A stretch of 64,000 nt of DNA. It comes from Spodoptera frugiperda. Lineage: Eukaryota; Arthropoda; Insecta; Lepidoptera; Noctuidae. This document shows positions 25,636-38,394 of this stretch, piece after piece. The position numbers were made by a program, and so were the translations under genes. The DNA is taken from the NCBI RefSeq assembly GCF_023101765.2, contig NC_064224.1, forward strand, positions 4,532,103 to 4,596,102, in the 5' to 3' direction. The notes under the pieces are model-generated. The model saw nothing but the letters and a program-made list of their open reading frames with translations, was not told the DNA's origin and ran no database searches. The stretch's first letter is position 1; every line of letters starts with the position of its first letter.

Positions 25636-28026
25636 ATATATGAAAACCCTTCGATTTGTTTTATTTTTACTTGGTAAACCTAACACCATAGAAAGTCGGT
25701 GCCCAATAACCATGGCGTTTTCCAAAAGGCCTCTTATACGTGGAAATCATGGTAAACTCTCTGACCTAAAGGAGACACATACTTTTTTATGATATGAGCT
25801 GGTAAACGAGGCGACGGATCACCTGATGGTAAGCAATCGCCGCCGCCCATAGACATCCGAAACACCAGAAGCGTTACAAGCGCGTTGCCGGCCTAGGAAG
25901 TTAAGGGTTGTTGGAAAATCGGGGATTGGAAAGATTGGGAAGGCGGATAATTGGGCCTACGCTAACCTCACTCACACAACAAAACACAACGCAAGCGTTT
26001 TTTCACGTCGGTTTTCGTCGTGGTATCACTCTAGTCGAGCAGGCCCATCCGTGCCGTAGCATGGCTCTCGCACGAGCGTGTAGTAAGAGTAGAAATGAGT
26101 TTCCTCAGAGAAATCAAATGATTGACTCTCTGTTGGTGAAAATATAAACCTACCTATTTACCACTAGTAGTAGTAATAGTAGACTAGGCTGCGCCACGTC
26201 ACCGGGCCGCGCCTGCACACGCTGCTCGGGATGAAGAGTCCCTCTGTGACTCGCATCTAGGAGAGCTTTTCTCCAATATTGTACTTGAGTTAACCTTTTT
26301 TTTAGTTTCTACCTATTTACTATAAAAAGAGTGCGGTCCGCTAAATGCATTTCCCGCTCATAGCACGGTTTTCCGCTCATTACCTACCTCATTTCTTAGA
26401 CTTTGAGAACGGTGGTAAGGGGAGGCTTTCGTTGTTACCAACATGGAGCCATCTATTAAGATCACCATCATTGACTGATGGAAAATACCAATACCGCGAT
26501 GGAAATATCAAATACGTGAGGATTGAAAAACACTCAGAACTTTTCCTTCATAGGGGGTTTTCTTAATCAGCCCTATCTATAGGCACGTGTCTTAAATCGC
26601 ACGTGCCATAAATATAATAAAAGATACCAGATAATCACGTCAAGATACTTCAGTCTCCTCAATAGATTTTCTATTTTATAACTAAGAAGAGAAAATTGAG
26701 AATCCTTTGAAGACTTTTGCCATATTTGAGTGGCTAGATATGCATCCGTATCGATAGATACTCGTATCTGACGAACATGAGACCAGACGATTGCAGATTC
26801 CTAATCAATTTGGAGAATTTTACAAGTTTATCAGTAAGTGTTTTGACAATTCTATCTTTGTAAAGAGTCTTAGATTATCCCTTTGACACTGGCATTCACC
26901 ATTATAGATATGAGATCTTGAAAATAAACCGTATCTAGGTAAGATATTGAAAATAACGCAATATCAGGTTGGTTCCTAATATCTTTTTTTTTGGTATAAG
27001 CCGATAAACGAGCAGACGAATCACCTGATGGTAAGCAATCTGCCGCCAATGGACACCCGAAAAACCAGAGATGTTACAAGTGCATTGCCGGCCTTTTGGG
27101 GTTTATGAATTTAAGGGTATCCGGTAACCTTACTCATACAACGAAACACAACGCATGCGTTATTTCACGTCGATTTTCTGTGGGGCCACATCACTCCGGT
27201 CGAACCGGACATTCACACCGAAGCACGACTCTCCCACACTTACCTATTTAATTATAATAGCAAAAAGCAGCGACGTTTTAGGATAAGACGTCAAAATTTT
27301 ATGATCTGTCCGGTGGTCACAAACGTACACAACGTACAACATACACCTGCAATACCAGAAGAGGTGTCATTAGTTGTCGACCATATAGGTAGGAAACCTT
27401 TTAAATATGCTACTACTATCGGGATCTCCGAAATTGGCTGAATAGATGAATTGAAGTGAATAGGCATCGATTCGCAAATGAAAAGGTTAGATACCTTTTA
27501 TGTAGTAACCTTAAATTTCTTTGTATTGCGAAATTCTTCAATAATTTTCCAAGTTACACGCAGGCGAAGCCGTTAGCATAAAGTTAGTAAGGTAAACAGC
27601 TCGAAATATTTTCCTTGTCCATCCCTAATCATCAGTCCTTATGCACTTAACATCTTGTCAGACCCATGTCGATGGTAATCTCTAAGTGAAGTAGTTCGAA
27701 AACATAACAAGTTTGACTTTGGCTTTAGATAAAAAAAAGAGTGTTTTGTTAGAAGATACTCTTTGGTACGATTACATAACTATGCGCTGTGAAAGGCTAA
27801 GTATACATATACAGCTAGGCTATTCTATAACTGTCAATTTCAACTTTCAAAGTGAGATCGAACGTATTCTCGCCCGTCATTGGTCGAGATTATTCTTGCA
27901 ACCAATGACATGACGGATTACGATCGAGTTCACTTTGATTTTTCGATTTGAAAAGGAAGTAGGTAGTTCTGCCTACCCTTTATGAATGGGGTAAATGAGC
28001 ACACGGATCTCCTGATGGTTAATGAT

Positions 28027-28188
28027 CCCCACACTAGGATTTTCTTGTATCGTGGGTGGATTTACAAACATGCAATTTCACATATGTACACATGACACCC
28101 AGACCCGGAACCACAATCTGTGGATCCCATCACACAAAGAGTTGTTGCATGCGGGAATCGAACCCGCGACACATTGCGCAGCAGCTGT
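28027..28188 (-). repeat. SINE family B copy with intact B box
   Basis: On the minus strand it includes GCAATGTGTCGCGGGTTCGA and TTCCCGCATGCAACAACTC, then GGGTCTGGGTGTCATGTG. This is the best-preserved B-box segment of this family in the window. Confidence 0.7.
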
Positions 28189-29165
28189 ACACATGCAACA
28201 CCAGAGGAGTCGAATTAGCACATTGCACACCTTTACAAGTTCACGTGATGTCATAACACCTATACATACCTACTTATCTTCATTTAGTAACGACTAGCTT
28301 CCGCCCGCGACTCCGTCCGCGCGGATGTCGGTCTTCGCGTGGAAGTTTTATTTCTCCATTTTGAGTAATTCTGATAATGACATCTTATCAATACCTATTG
28401 GACCCAAATACGGCGAGGCCTATAATAATTGAAGGAGATCCCTCTTTTGAGCTACTGCTGTTGAGCTCGCGTTCTGTAGAATAAAACTGAAAAAATAAAG
28501 ATTTTTTTTACGTAGTTTTCCAGGATAAAAAATATTCTATTTTATGCCCAGGATAGTAAGGTATAATTATACCAAGTTTCATCGAAATCGAACCGATAGT
28601 TTTTACGTGATGCCTGAACATACAGACAGACAGACAGACAAAAATATTTGTAATCACATTTTTGGGTTTGGTATCGATCCAGTAACACCCTCTGCTATTT
28701 ATTCTTTCAATATTTTCAATGTACAGAATTGACCCTTTTACAGATATATAATATGAATGAATGAATCAATGAATCAATGAATGATTGAGAGTGTTATAAA
28801 CATAAGAGTAGACAAATATAAACAGAAAGCTCCAAACTGCTAAGCTATCGGGAGTTATACGTGTTATTGTGAGTCAACCATAAGAGATAGACATTTACTG
28901 TCGTGGAACATTTTTTAAACAATTTAAAGGAGAACATTTCCGTGGTACATTATTTCTGTATAGCTTTAACCATTAAGGCTGCACACGCGACGGAAGCTTA
29001 AAAAGTGGAGTAAGTTCTCCTGTTTTCCCAACATTTCCCTTCACTGCTCTGCTCCTATTGATCGTAGCGTGATGAAAAGTATACTATAACCTGCCCAGGA
29101 GTATAAAGAACAATTGTACCAAGTTTCGTTGAAATCTGTCAAGTGGTTTTTGTTTCTATAAAGAA

Positions 29166-29168
29166 CAT

Positions 29169-29215
<47 letters not shown>
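29166..29215 (+). repeat. (CAGA)n microsatellite
   Basis: An uninterrupted run of about twelve CAGA units. A shorter run of the same unit sits at 28618-28640, both following CATACAGA and preceding AAAAAT-TTT, so they belong to related dispersed elements. Confidence 0.95.
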
Positions 29216-29217
<2 letters not shown>

Positions 29218-29337
29218 AATTTTTCTGATTGCATTTTTGGCGTCAGTATCGATCACTAATCACCCGCTGATAGTTATTTTGGAAATATATTTAATGTACA
29301 GAATTGACCTCTCGACAGATTTATTATAAGTAAGGTA

Positions 29338-30481
29338 ACCTAACCAAATAAGGCCTACCTTATTTTTATTACCGCCTAGCTCGTAGGTTTAAAATGACAA
29401 TGGGCTGATAATTTCAAAATCTTATATTTATTTATTAAACTTTGTAATAATGGAATCAAAATGGCTTTAGAAACAAAATTTACAATTTTATAAACACAAA
29501 TAACTAAAGTGTCACTTTGGCCTTATTGGGAACCCTATGTCTTAATAAGGCCTCAATAAAAACTAGTAAGCATTCAACTTCTTAATTATAACACAACTTT
29601 GTCAATGCTTATAATAAATGTAATGAGACCTTATTAATTAATTTTGGTCATTATACATCAGACTTTACGAGTTTCTCATCATGCAATACCCATTTAACAT
29701 CTTTGAAGTCATCGGTACCCCAGCATCAGTCAAACGAATGAGAACAACTTCTTGTTCTGTAGCCAATTTAGCGACCGACCTAGCTTTCGTGTAGTGGAAA
29801 CCACTCTTTAGATGATGCGTACTTCTTTGGATGTTATATCTGGCTGCAGCAGCCTACCGGGTAAAACAGGGTGTATAAAATTCGAAGGGTGAATAGATAC
29901 TATGAAGAATTTCCCGATATCCATTCACCCCTTTTCTGTATCTATTCACCCCGTTTACCCCTTTTTACCATTTTAACAGCGTTTTCCATCTTTTGCAAAA
30001 TCCGTTTGCTTTCTTTTTGACAGAAGCTGGTGATCCGTTTTCTATAAAATTACTGAAAAACAACTATGCCGTAATAAGGCCTACACGTTTTTTTTGTAGG
30101 CTTTATTAGGACATGGCACTTAGGTAAACAAAACAACTATTTTATGAAATACACCGATATTATAGCTATTTCACTAATGTGAGGAGATGGCTAAATGTAT
30201 AATTGTCATACAGACAAAACACGGCACGTCGTATACTGATAAATATAAAAATACTAACAGTTTACGCTACTCGAATTTTATAAAAACTAAAGTGCGCTCC
30301 ACGTCGTGATTGTTTTCGTCTGTAGGTTCCAACATAATCGCGGCACGGGTTGCTTGCTGTGCTCAAATTAGTTAAGTAATGTGCATGCACACTTCTACAA
30401 ACTTTGGCGACCATTTGACATCGGGAAGAGGGAAATTTTCAAAATAGGCTTTATTGGGGCATAGGCCTTATTTGGTTAGGG
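29338..30481. mobile_element. Decayed DNA transposon with CCTAACCAAATAAGGCCT ends (pogo-like?)
   Basis: The ends are inverted matches: ACCTAACCAAATAAGGCCT on the left and AGGCCTTATTTGGTTAGGG on the right, flanked by TA on each side. On the minus strand near 29670-29855 an open stretch reads RYNIQRSTHHLKSG, then RSVAKLATEQEVVLIRLTDA and GVPMTSKM, resembling the helix-turn-helix DNA-binding part of pogo/Tigger transposases. The catalytic part is gone. The AATAAGGCCT word also recurs inside the element. A TA target duplication fits the Tc1/mariner/pogo group, but class is an inference. Confidence 0.6.
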
Positions 30482-31639
30482 TACTATATAGATTCATCAA
30501 GTAAAATGTTCAAAAAATTGCACTTGAATGTTTAAAAATATACCTAAATACTTAGGTATAGTCTAAGCAAGTACATAATTGTTTTCAAACCGCCTTGAGT
30601 CTTTTAATTTAGACTTATTTCGACTTAAACAACTTAAAGTACAAATAGACATTATAAAAAAGACTATTAGTTATTATGTTTGGGAACATAACGATTATTT
30701 TTAACGTTTTATTCACACTACACATTTATAACGACACGCAAAAACATTTAATGTGTTTTTCTCGTTTAATGGTTGTCTACATAGGTACGTCCGACTGCTC
30801 ATTCTCAGGTTCAATTTCCGGGACAGGAAAATGAGATATTTATCATTGGAATTTTCAGTGAACAAAATTTTGATAAGGTACCTAATAGCCCTGTGTCTGA
30901 AATTGTTTCCGATGTATTAACAAAACTAGGTAGTATTATTATGGTAACAGCTTAATAAGAATTTAATAATTAGGTATAATAAAATTCACTTTCTACCAAG
31001 CATGTAAGTAAATGTCAACATCAGTTTCTATGAGTACGGCGCGTTCAGCGCGCGGAGCTGCGGACTACCTAGCGGGTTTACCGGGGCTCCTACTCGAAAA
31101 GCAGGAGTAGGAACGGAGTGGTTTTTAGTCAGTAACAGTCTGACACTCCTTCTCGCGTCGCCCAAGACGGGAGAAGTCAATTGATGATTTTTCCTCCATT
31201 AAAAAAAAACCCTCTCTACTTTACCCTTCAGAGAATAAAAGACGTCATGTATTACATATACACACGTCCTACGTATGTCTTTATTAAAAAAACATGGGCA
31301 CGTGTTTTTATACGTCTAGCCCCCAAGTTTAGCGGACATTGTTGAAAATGTTTATTGAGATAATGTATTATCTTTGACGTTCATGTTGTAGATAAAGAAC
31401 GAATCTGTGTTCGTTTCATTTCGTCTATCTTCTAAATAATCTAAATTGTCTTTTGTAATATGAGTTAATATGTGCAGCCATAAATTAAAGATATTACCAC
31501 CTATCTATAATTATTTTACCTAGGTATCTTTCAAGGTCTATAATGGCATTATTTATCTATCTATATTTCAATTTCAATATATTATAAATATCTACCACGT
31601 TTTTCTTAATACAAATTTACTTTAGGTACAGGGTACTAC

Positions 31640-31855
31640 TACCCTACGGCACGTCTCTGCCACAGATGTGGCCCAGTAGCCGATGCCTACCTGATATGGA
31701 GCTTCGGACTTCCTAGCGGGTTTACCGGGGCTCCGGCTCGAAAAGCAGGAATAGGAACGAGGTGGTTTTAGTCAGTAAGAGCCTGACACTTCCTCTCGCC
31801 TCGTCCAAGGCGGGCGAAGTAATTGGATGATCTTCCCCCTCAAAAAAAGGCATGC
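31640..31855 (-). repeat. SINE family D, long copy with head
   Basis: This copy keeps a head, CTACGGCACGTCTCTGCCAC then AGATGTGGCCCAGTAG, before the LINE-like tail (GGGTTTACCGGGGCTCCGGC through TTGGATGATCTTCCCCC). The tail matches the 3' end of the R1-like LINE at 54289-55677, but the head has no match there, as expected for a SINE that borrows a LINE tail. Confidence 0.65.
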
Positions 31856-32308
31856 CCCTACATCACTAACACGAGTCTTTAGCATAGCTTGAAATGAATT
31901 AAATTATCTCGTCAAATTTAGTTACGTACGTGGGTAAGCCGTTTTAAAAAGTCGGTTGTTAGGATTTTGTTAAACAAAAAAATCTTCGCACGCTTTCTCC
32001 TCATACTCGAATGATGCAATTTGTCCTAAATTACCACATACACGAGATATAGGTAATAAATAAATAATGGACAATAATTTTATTATAATTATAAATTGGA
32101 CATTTCGAACTTTGTCATACCATTCACTATTAAGCAGTGGCACGATTTTTTGCCACATATATTTATTTTTGGCTATACGAAACATAATATCAACAGTGAT
32201 ATCTTGCTTACTTTATTCGTCAAACGGGTCTTATGTATTAGGAATATATATAAATGTATAAATAAGATATTTTTAAATATATTTATTTAAATAAATCATT
32301 GAAACATC

Positions 32309-35300
32309 ATGGGGTAAGTTTCTTGTATAATACCTACTTATTTTTACGTATGGCCTATTTATCAGGCTTGCAAATGGTTTATGTTATAAACTTTATGTTT
32401 TGTTATTTAATTCTTTAATTTTATCGACTGTGTTGAAGTTTAAATGTTTAGGCTACTCCCAGGTTAGTTCATATTCATAAATTTACCATCATAGATAGCG
32501 CTGCTATAGATTATATAAGCCGTTATCTGCGCAAAAACTTTCACTCAATAAAACAAAAAATACACTAATCAGCTTATCATTATACTATTGTCATACAACT
32601 TGCTATTTATCTAATTAGGTAATGAAGTTATGTATAATCATTTATCACCTGTAACTTAATAAAATATTCAAAACAATACTATATACACAACGGTTTTGAT
32701 AAAACTAATTCCCTACAGTAAGATAACATTCAATTATCAGGAAGATAATTTCGCAAATGGCAGTAGACTCTATTGCAAAGGAGGCATAGTGTATTTTAGA
32801 ATTAATTAGTGTGTATGATATATACAAAAGCGATTAATTTGGCTTACAGAGTTCCGTGGCATGTACTAGCTGCAGTTCTTGCAGTGACTTTGGTGATAAC
32901 ATCGACTGTGAGCAGTTCTGCAGCAGAGATGAGGAAATTACCAGAAGGCTTGAAGCTAGGAGTTGCTACCGCCTCCTTCCAGATTGAGGGCGGATGGAAC
33001 GCTGCAGGTAAGTGCATTTAAAACTTATATTCCCCTGTGCAATAAAGCGTTCGTGGGCCACGGTAACCAGTAACCACTCACCATCAGGGGCCTTAGTCTG
33101 CTATTACAATTGTGTCAGAATGGTCGATCACTGAGCAGTGCGAGAGGGACGGAGCTATACAACCTACATAGCTCCGTCCCTCTCGCGGATGGAACGCTGC
33201 AGGTAAGTTCATTTAAAACTTATATTCCCCTGTGCAATAAAGCGTTCGTGGGCCACGGTAACCAGTAACCACTCACCATCAGGGGCCTTAGTCTGCTATT
33301 ACAATTGTGTCAGAATGGTCGATCACTGAGCAGTGCGAGAGGGACGGAGCTATACAACCTACATAGCTCCGTCCCTCTCGCGGATGGAACGCTGCAGGTA
33401 AGTTCATTTAAAACTTATATTCCCCTGTGCAATAAAGCGTTCGTGGGCCACGGTAACCAGTAACCACTCACCATCAGGTGGGCCGTGCGATTTTTTGCCA
33501 GTCGCGGTATAAAAAAATATTAACGATGATTGATGATAATCTCTAAATCTTGGTGCCATGAATGTAGGTTATCTACTAATAGGGAACGCAATTTTAGGTA
33601 CGCTTAGCAACAAAACAAAAACGTTTCTCACACTAAATTCGAAGTTTCATTAGTACTAGGTGTAAATTAGTACTAGGTAGGTACATATCTAACCTTTGGA
33701 GTTTGTTTACAACAATTAGTTTCTGAGAGTTTAACATGCAAATGCAACTGCGTCTGGAAAACACTAGGTAGGTAATGATAAAGTACCTATATTCTTTCTT
33801 TGACTTTAGTACTTATTTTTGTTTGTTTTCAGACAAGTCTCCAAGCATATGGGACATTTATACTCACATGCCTGGAAAAATCAAGGATGGCACAGATGGC
33901 AACGACACTTGCAAATCCTACGAGTTCTACCAACGAGACATACAAATGCTCAAGTTCCTTGGAGTCGACTTCTACAGGTTTTCCATTTCATGGCCAAGGG
34001 TTCTACCAACTGGTTTTGCCGACAAAATCAGTGAAGATGGTATTGGGTATTACAGTAGATTAGTTGATGAGTTATTGGCCAATGGTATTGAGCCAGTAGT
34101 CACATTGTACCATTGGGATTTGCCACAAAGTTTGCAAGACTTGGGAGGTTGGGCCAATCCTCTCATAGCTGACTGGTTTGAAGATTACGCCCGTGTATTG
34201 TACGATGCACTGGGAGACCGAGTGAAAACCTGGATAACCTTGAATGAACCGAAACAGTTTATCATATATGGTTATGGAATGGAGAGGTTCGCTCCTAATA
34301 TCGTTTCTGCTGGCATTGGTGATTATATCGCTGTGAAGAATGCTTTGATGGCGCATGCCAAAGCATGGCATCTATATGATAAAGAGTACAGGGAAAAACA
34401 AAAGGGTAAGTCGCTTAGCATAAAAAGAGAGCTGAAGGATGAAATCATAGTCAATAGCAACTTGGAAATGCCTAATTCTTTATGATATCTATCACCTATG
34501 ATTCCAGGTACGTGCGGTATAACAATAGCAACAGACTTCCGTGAAGGTCTATCAGACACACCAGAGGATGTAGAACTAGGACGCATGGTGATGGACTTCG
34601 AAGCTGGTTTCTACAGCCACCCGATATTCTCATCGACTGGTGGATTCCCTGAGAGGATGATCAAGCGAATTGCAGAAAAGAGCGCTGAACAAGGCTTCCC
34701 TAGGAGTAGACTGCCAGAATTATCTCAGGAGGAAATTGATTTTATAAAAGGTGTGTTGTCTTAGTAGTGTTTTAGAAAATTCTTTGTCATCATCATCAAC
34801 AGCCTTTACTGCCACAGGCAACTGCTGACCAAAAGCCTCTTCTCGTACGGAAGGTTTGAACCTTGCTCAAAGAGGGTTAGCGGGTTAGAAAGTCTTATCT
34901 TTATCTAAGTCTGTGCCAAAGGCTTTTGTGTCTAATAAGTAGACTCATGCTGTACAGTTAATATCATCAAGTTGTATCTACATCCTTTGATACATAATGA
35001 CATCCTCGTGATTGGTTTGTTCAGCTAGTCTAGAAAGAGGGTATGTTTATGCAAATACGACAGTAAACTTGACTTTACTTATTTTTATATTGCTATCTGA
35101 ACCAAGATCTTTATTCGAGAGCCTTTATCCGATCGATATATAGAATTTATCAAGCAGTTCTACAAAACAATTGATATCTTCTTTAATATCTACCCACTTA
35201 GCAACAGACAGATGAGTTCTTATTATCTACTTATCTTGTTTTTTTTCTTCATTGGGTATTTGTAGCAGGTACTTTAACTTATTCTAAATTCCTATGTGTA

Positions 35301-37524
35301 GGTATTTTTTAGTACCTACTAACATATCTACATTTGCCAAACCAGTTAGCCTTACCTAGTTATAGTTATGGAGCTTAACGCAACCTCACGTTCCTTCTTC
35401 AGACTTTATTTACGTGCTTTACTAAATCTAGACACAATTTATCAATTTAGACATCGTCTAGACTAGATGATTTCATAAATTGCCCAACTGAATTACCTAA
35501 TTCGGTTGTAAGTTATTCACCCACACCTACATTAAGCTTAACTCGACGATCAAAACCAAATCTCCCACTCATCTTTCGAATTTATAACGCTCTACGGCTC
35601 CACCAACGCAACAATAAAAAAATCTTTACTAATAATTATTATAAAGCTGAAGAGTTTGTTTCAACGCGCTAATCTCCGGAACTACTGGTCCGATTTGAAT
35701 TATTATTTTTGTGTTGGGTAGTGCATTTATCGAGGAAGGCTATAAAACATCACGCTATGACCAATAGGAGCCAAGCAGAGCGGTTGAAACCGCGCGGAAG
35801 TAGCTAGTAGGTACGTAATAAATATGTTTTTGAAATATTTCAGGCACCAGTGACTTCTACGGTTTCAATCACTACTCTACAAAGTTCTACACAGCAGATG
35901 GGTACACGAAAGGAATGTACCCGATCCCCTCGTATGAAGACGATATCGGAGCAGTATCCAGCTACAAGGATTACCCGCCAGCTCCTATTATTCATGCTAC
36001 GGTACCTAACTTTATAATTTTCTCATCATCATCTCATTACCCAGATTATATGTAGTCTAGTACGTTTTTTTCAGAACAAACGCTTCCCTATGGGTTCTTC
36101 CACCAGAGATGTGCTATGCTACTTTGTTGTGGATGCGTTTGGTACCCACCAATCATATTCATTGGTACACATAGCTTAGCACTGGCGGAACCAGCTTAGC
36201 CTTACCTACTTAAAAGGCTAAGCTATGTTTTTATATAGAAACGTAGTGTGCTATGGCATTGCTACTATCGATACCTACATCCCATACTTGAGCTGTGCGT
36301 CTTCCTCGCACAGCTACTTTATGGAGGCGTATTTTCAAAGCACATCTAACTCGTACAGCTAAATAGATTCAGTGGAAACGGTAACATATATAAATGATAT
36401 TTATTTCTGTAAATAGATTATAAAATAACACTTTTACATGTCAATATTTCAAATAGCTAGATGAGGCCGGCATTTCCTATCCGACTACTCTGAGAAGAAA
36501 TGCCGAAACAAACTCAGAGTATATGTATAGTATTAGTATATAGTTTTATAGATTAGCTATTACATCTTCACAGCATAGCTACATAACACATCTCTGGTGA
36601 AAAAGCAATCTAATGGGGGAAGATTCATAAAGCTAATTTACCACCACGATACGTAGGTATTAACCAGTCCAATTTTTTATTTCAGAAAATACCCAACGGT
36701 ATAAGAAAAGCTTTGAACTGGGTGAAAGATAATTACAACAATCCAACGGTGCTGATCACAGAAAATGGCTACGGTAATTATGGCGGGGTCGACGACCCTG
36801 AGAGGATAGATTATTACAAAGCGTATTTGGATGCCGTATTGGATGCTATTGAAGTGGACGGGTGTAACGTGACTACATACACCGCTTGGAGTCTTATGGA
36901 TAACTTTGAATGGGACTCCGGTTTAGGGTAAATATTATGAAATCTTTATATTATTTGACCCTACATAAATCATGTCCAATACCTTAATAGGTATCCAGCA
37001 TCAGCATGAAATATGAAATGTAGTCATTTTCTTTTTAAAACAAGTTACCCACACTAGGATGTCTTTATTTTCCTGGTCGTGGGTGCGTTTACAAATATAC
37101 AAACCATATCGCACAACACATATTATTCGGTGCGAGAATCTAACTCATGACTGCGCCAATGCGCCAACCGTGCAGTTAAATTCCAAGTTCAAATTCAGTG
37201 CGGACTGCCTACCGGGTTATCGCGCCTCCGGCTCGAAGAGCACTCCCCATTGCCCAAGGCGGGACATTGGATGACATTACCCTCAAAAAAAAAGAACGTT
37301 TAAATTCAATGTTTTGTGAATAATATAGTGAGCGAATACACTTTACTTACTAAAGTACTTACCTTTTTATTTTCAGTGCAAAATTCGGGCTGTTCGAGGT
37401 TGACTTTGATGATGAACAAAGGACAAGAAAAGCGAAATTATCAGCTCTATGGTACAAAGACTTCATCGCACAGAGATCTTTGGACCCCGACTATCTACCG
37501 CAGTTTGAAGAAAACAAGTTTTAA
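32309..37524 (+). CDS. Secreted family-1 glycoside hydrolase (beta-glucosidase/myrosinase-like), copy B
   Basis: Exons: 32309-32313, 32850-33007, 33833-34405, 34508-34750, 35844-36001, 36686-36927 and 37377-37524 (1527 nt, 508 aa). All seven lengths equal those of copy A. Exon 1 is ATGGG followed by a GTAAGT donor, giving MGVPWHVLAAVLAVTLVITS, a signal peptide. Catalytic Glu193 (TLNEP) and Glu405 (ITENG) are present, as are YHWDLPQ and the late W-S-L-M-D-N-F-E-W motif. An alternative start without exon 1 exists: ATG at 32815 is in frame with exon 2 and a TATATAAG lies near 32512. The end of exon 2 and its donor are repeated at 33186-33202 and 33381-33397, leaving three donors. Identity and signal peptide are firm; substrate is unknown. 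Confidence 0.92.
32991..33480 (+). repeat. 195-bp tandem repeat containing an exon end and splice donor
   Basis: GGATGGAACGCTGCAG plus GTAAGT occurs at 32992, 33187 and 33382, a 195-bp period with two full units and a partial third. Each full unit ends in a perfect hairpin (GCGAGAGGGACGGAGCTAT with ATAGCTCCGTCCCTCTCGC) from a small MITE also present at about 11048-11215. The first copy differs from the later ones by one base after the donor (GTAAGTG against GTAAGTT). Confidence 0.95.
36096..36605. mobile_element. MITE with about 30-bp terminal inverted repeats, copy 2 (GH1-B intron 5)
   Basis: The left end CACCAGAGATGTGCTATGCT and right end GCATAGCTACATAACACATC with TCTGGTG form an inverted pair. 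The interior (CATATTCATTGGTACACATA, CTTCCTCGCACAGCTACTTT) matches copy 1 at 17932-18362. About 150 bases of unrelated AT-rich sequence sit inside near 36385-36545. Confidence 0.7.
37047..37290 (-). repeat. SINE B fragment joined to SINE D fragment, GH1-B intron 6
   Basis: Minus-strand SINE B body (about 37047-37176) is followed by a short minus-strand family D piece (about 37190-37290; GCGGACTGCCTACCGGG, CTCCGGCTCGAAGAGC). Both are degraded. Confidence 0.55.
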
Positions 37525-38394
37525 ACAAAACGACTGTATGAATTACCTTGTAAAAGTGATTAAATGTACTTAATACTTACCTAATTTTATTAAAATAAAC
37601 CTTAATACACGTCACAATTTGGTTGGGCCGTAGATGTAGGTACCCTGTGCATGGAATAATGCGATGCGATTGCGATTTTAGTAAGTAGTTTTACACTGAA
37701 TAGACATAGACAATGGATATACAACTGCCTATCCCTTTTAGGGATTGCAAGTCGTAATGTTAAAATACGGAAGGAATATCTAGTATTAAAATAGATAACT
37801 TACTTACAAAAAGTAACTGCTTTGTCAATTTCAACTAATTTCAAGCAACATTACTTGGGTCCATTACCCAGGCATTTTTGTGTTTTTCAAATTTTCCCAG
37901 TAACAGCAAGGAGATTGGATTTTGTAACAGCATCAATCATGGCAATAGACTCTGGCTGCCCCAAATTGCCATGTTTTGTTTGTATCAATTTACTTTCATT
38001 AAATTAACTTAGAAACAGGGTGGAAATGTTAATAACATATCACTTAAATCTTGATGTTAGTCCCTAAATATTCGGATCAATGAGATAATTGAAAATGTTG
38101 CTCCACTAGGACTTTCATGTCCTATGTGCGTTTACATTCATACAAGTTCACATACACATGACACTCAGACCTGAAACAAGACAGTTTCTCCATGTGGGAA
38201 TCGAACCTGCTACACCTTGCGTGGCAGCCTAGCTACCGCACCAACTGTGCAGTCAAATTATGTTAAATGCTTTCTTCAGATATAATTATTCACAACATAA
38301 TATAAGTATGTTGTCTATGGAATCTACGAACATAAAAACCTCAAAACGAACATGAATATTACTCTTAACAATTTATTACTGAAACTAAATAAAC
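37525..38394. other. Spacer between GH1-B and mRpL35 (convergent ends)
   Basis: The two genes end toward each other here. The only identified item is a minus-strand SINE B copy (about 38099-38268, with the B-box word GGTTCGATTCCCAC on the minus strand). Nothing else is recognised. Confidence 0.55.
37594..37599 (+). terminator. Poly(A) signal of GH1 copy B
   Basis: AATAAA lies 70 bases after the stop codon. Confidence 0.5.

Larger units (their letters stand above)
25628..32308. other. Spacer between the two GH1 genes
   Basis: No host gene is visible. Contents: family C copies (about 25794-26075 and 26993-27240), a SINE B copy (about 28027-28188, minus), CAGA-type microsatellites (28618-28640, 29166-29215), a TGAATGAA-type microsatellite (28753-28785), a pogo-like element (29338-30481) and two family D copies (31045-31210, 31640-31855). 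The piece around 26190-26270 (GCGCCACGTCACCGGGCCGC) is GC-rich and unassigned. Confidence 0.6.

Noticed and set aside
28618..29215. CRISPR-like regular repeats
   Set aside because: These are simple CAGA microsatellites without spacers, in a eukaryotic genome.
29041..29256. Open frame with repeated VCLS residues on the minus strand
   Set aside because: It is a translation of the (CAGA)n microsatellite.
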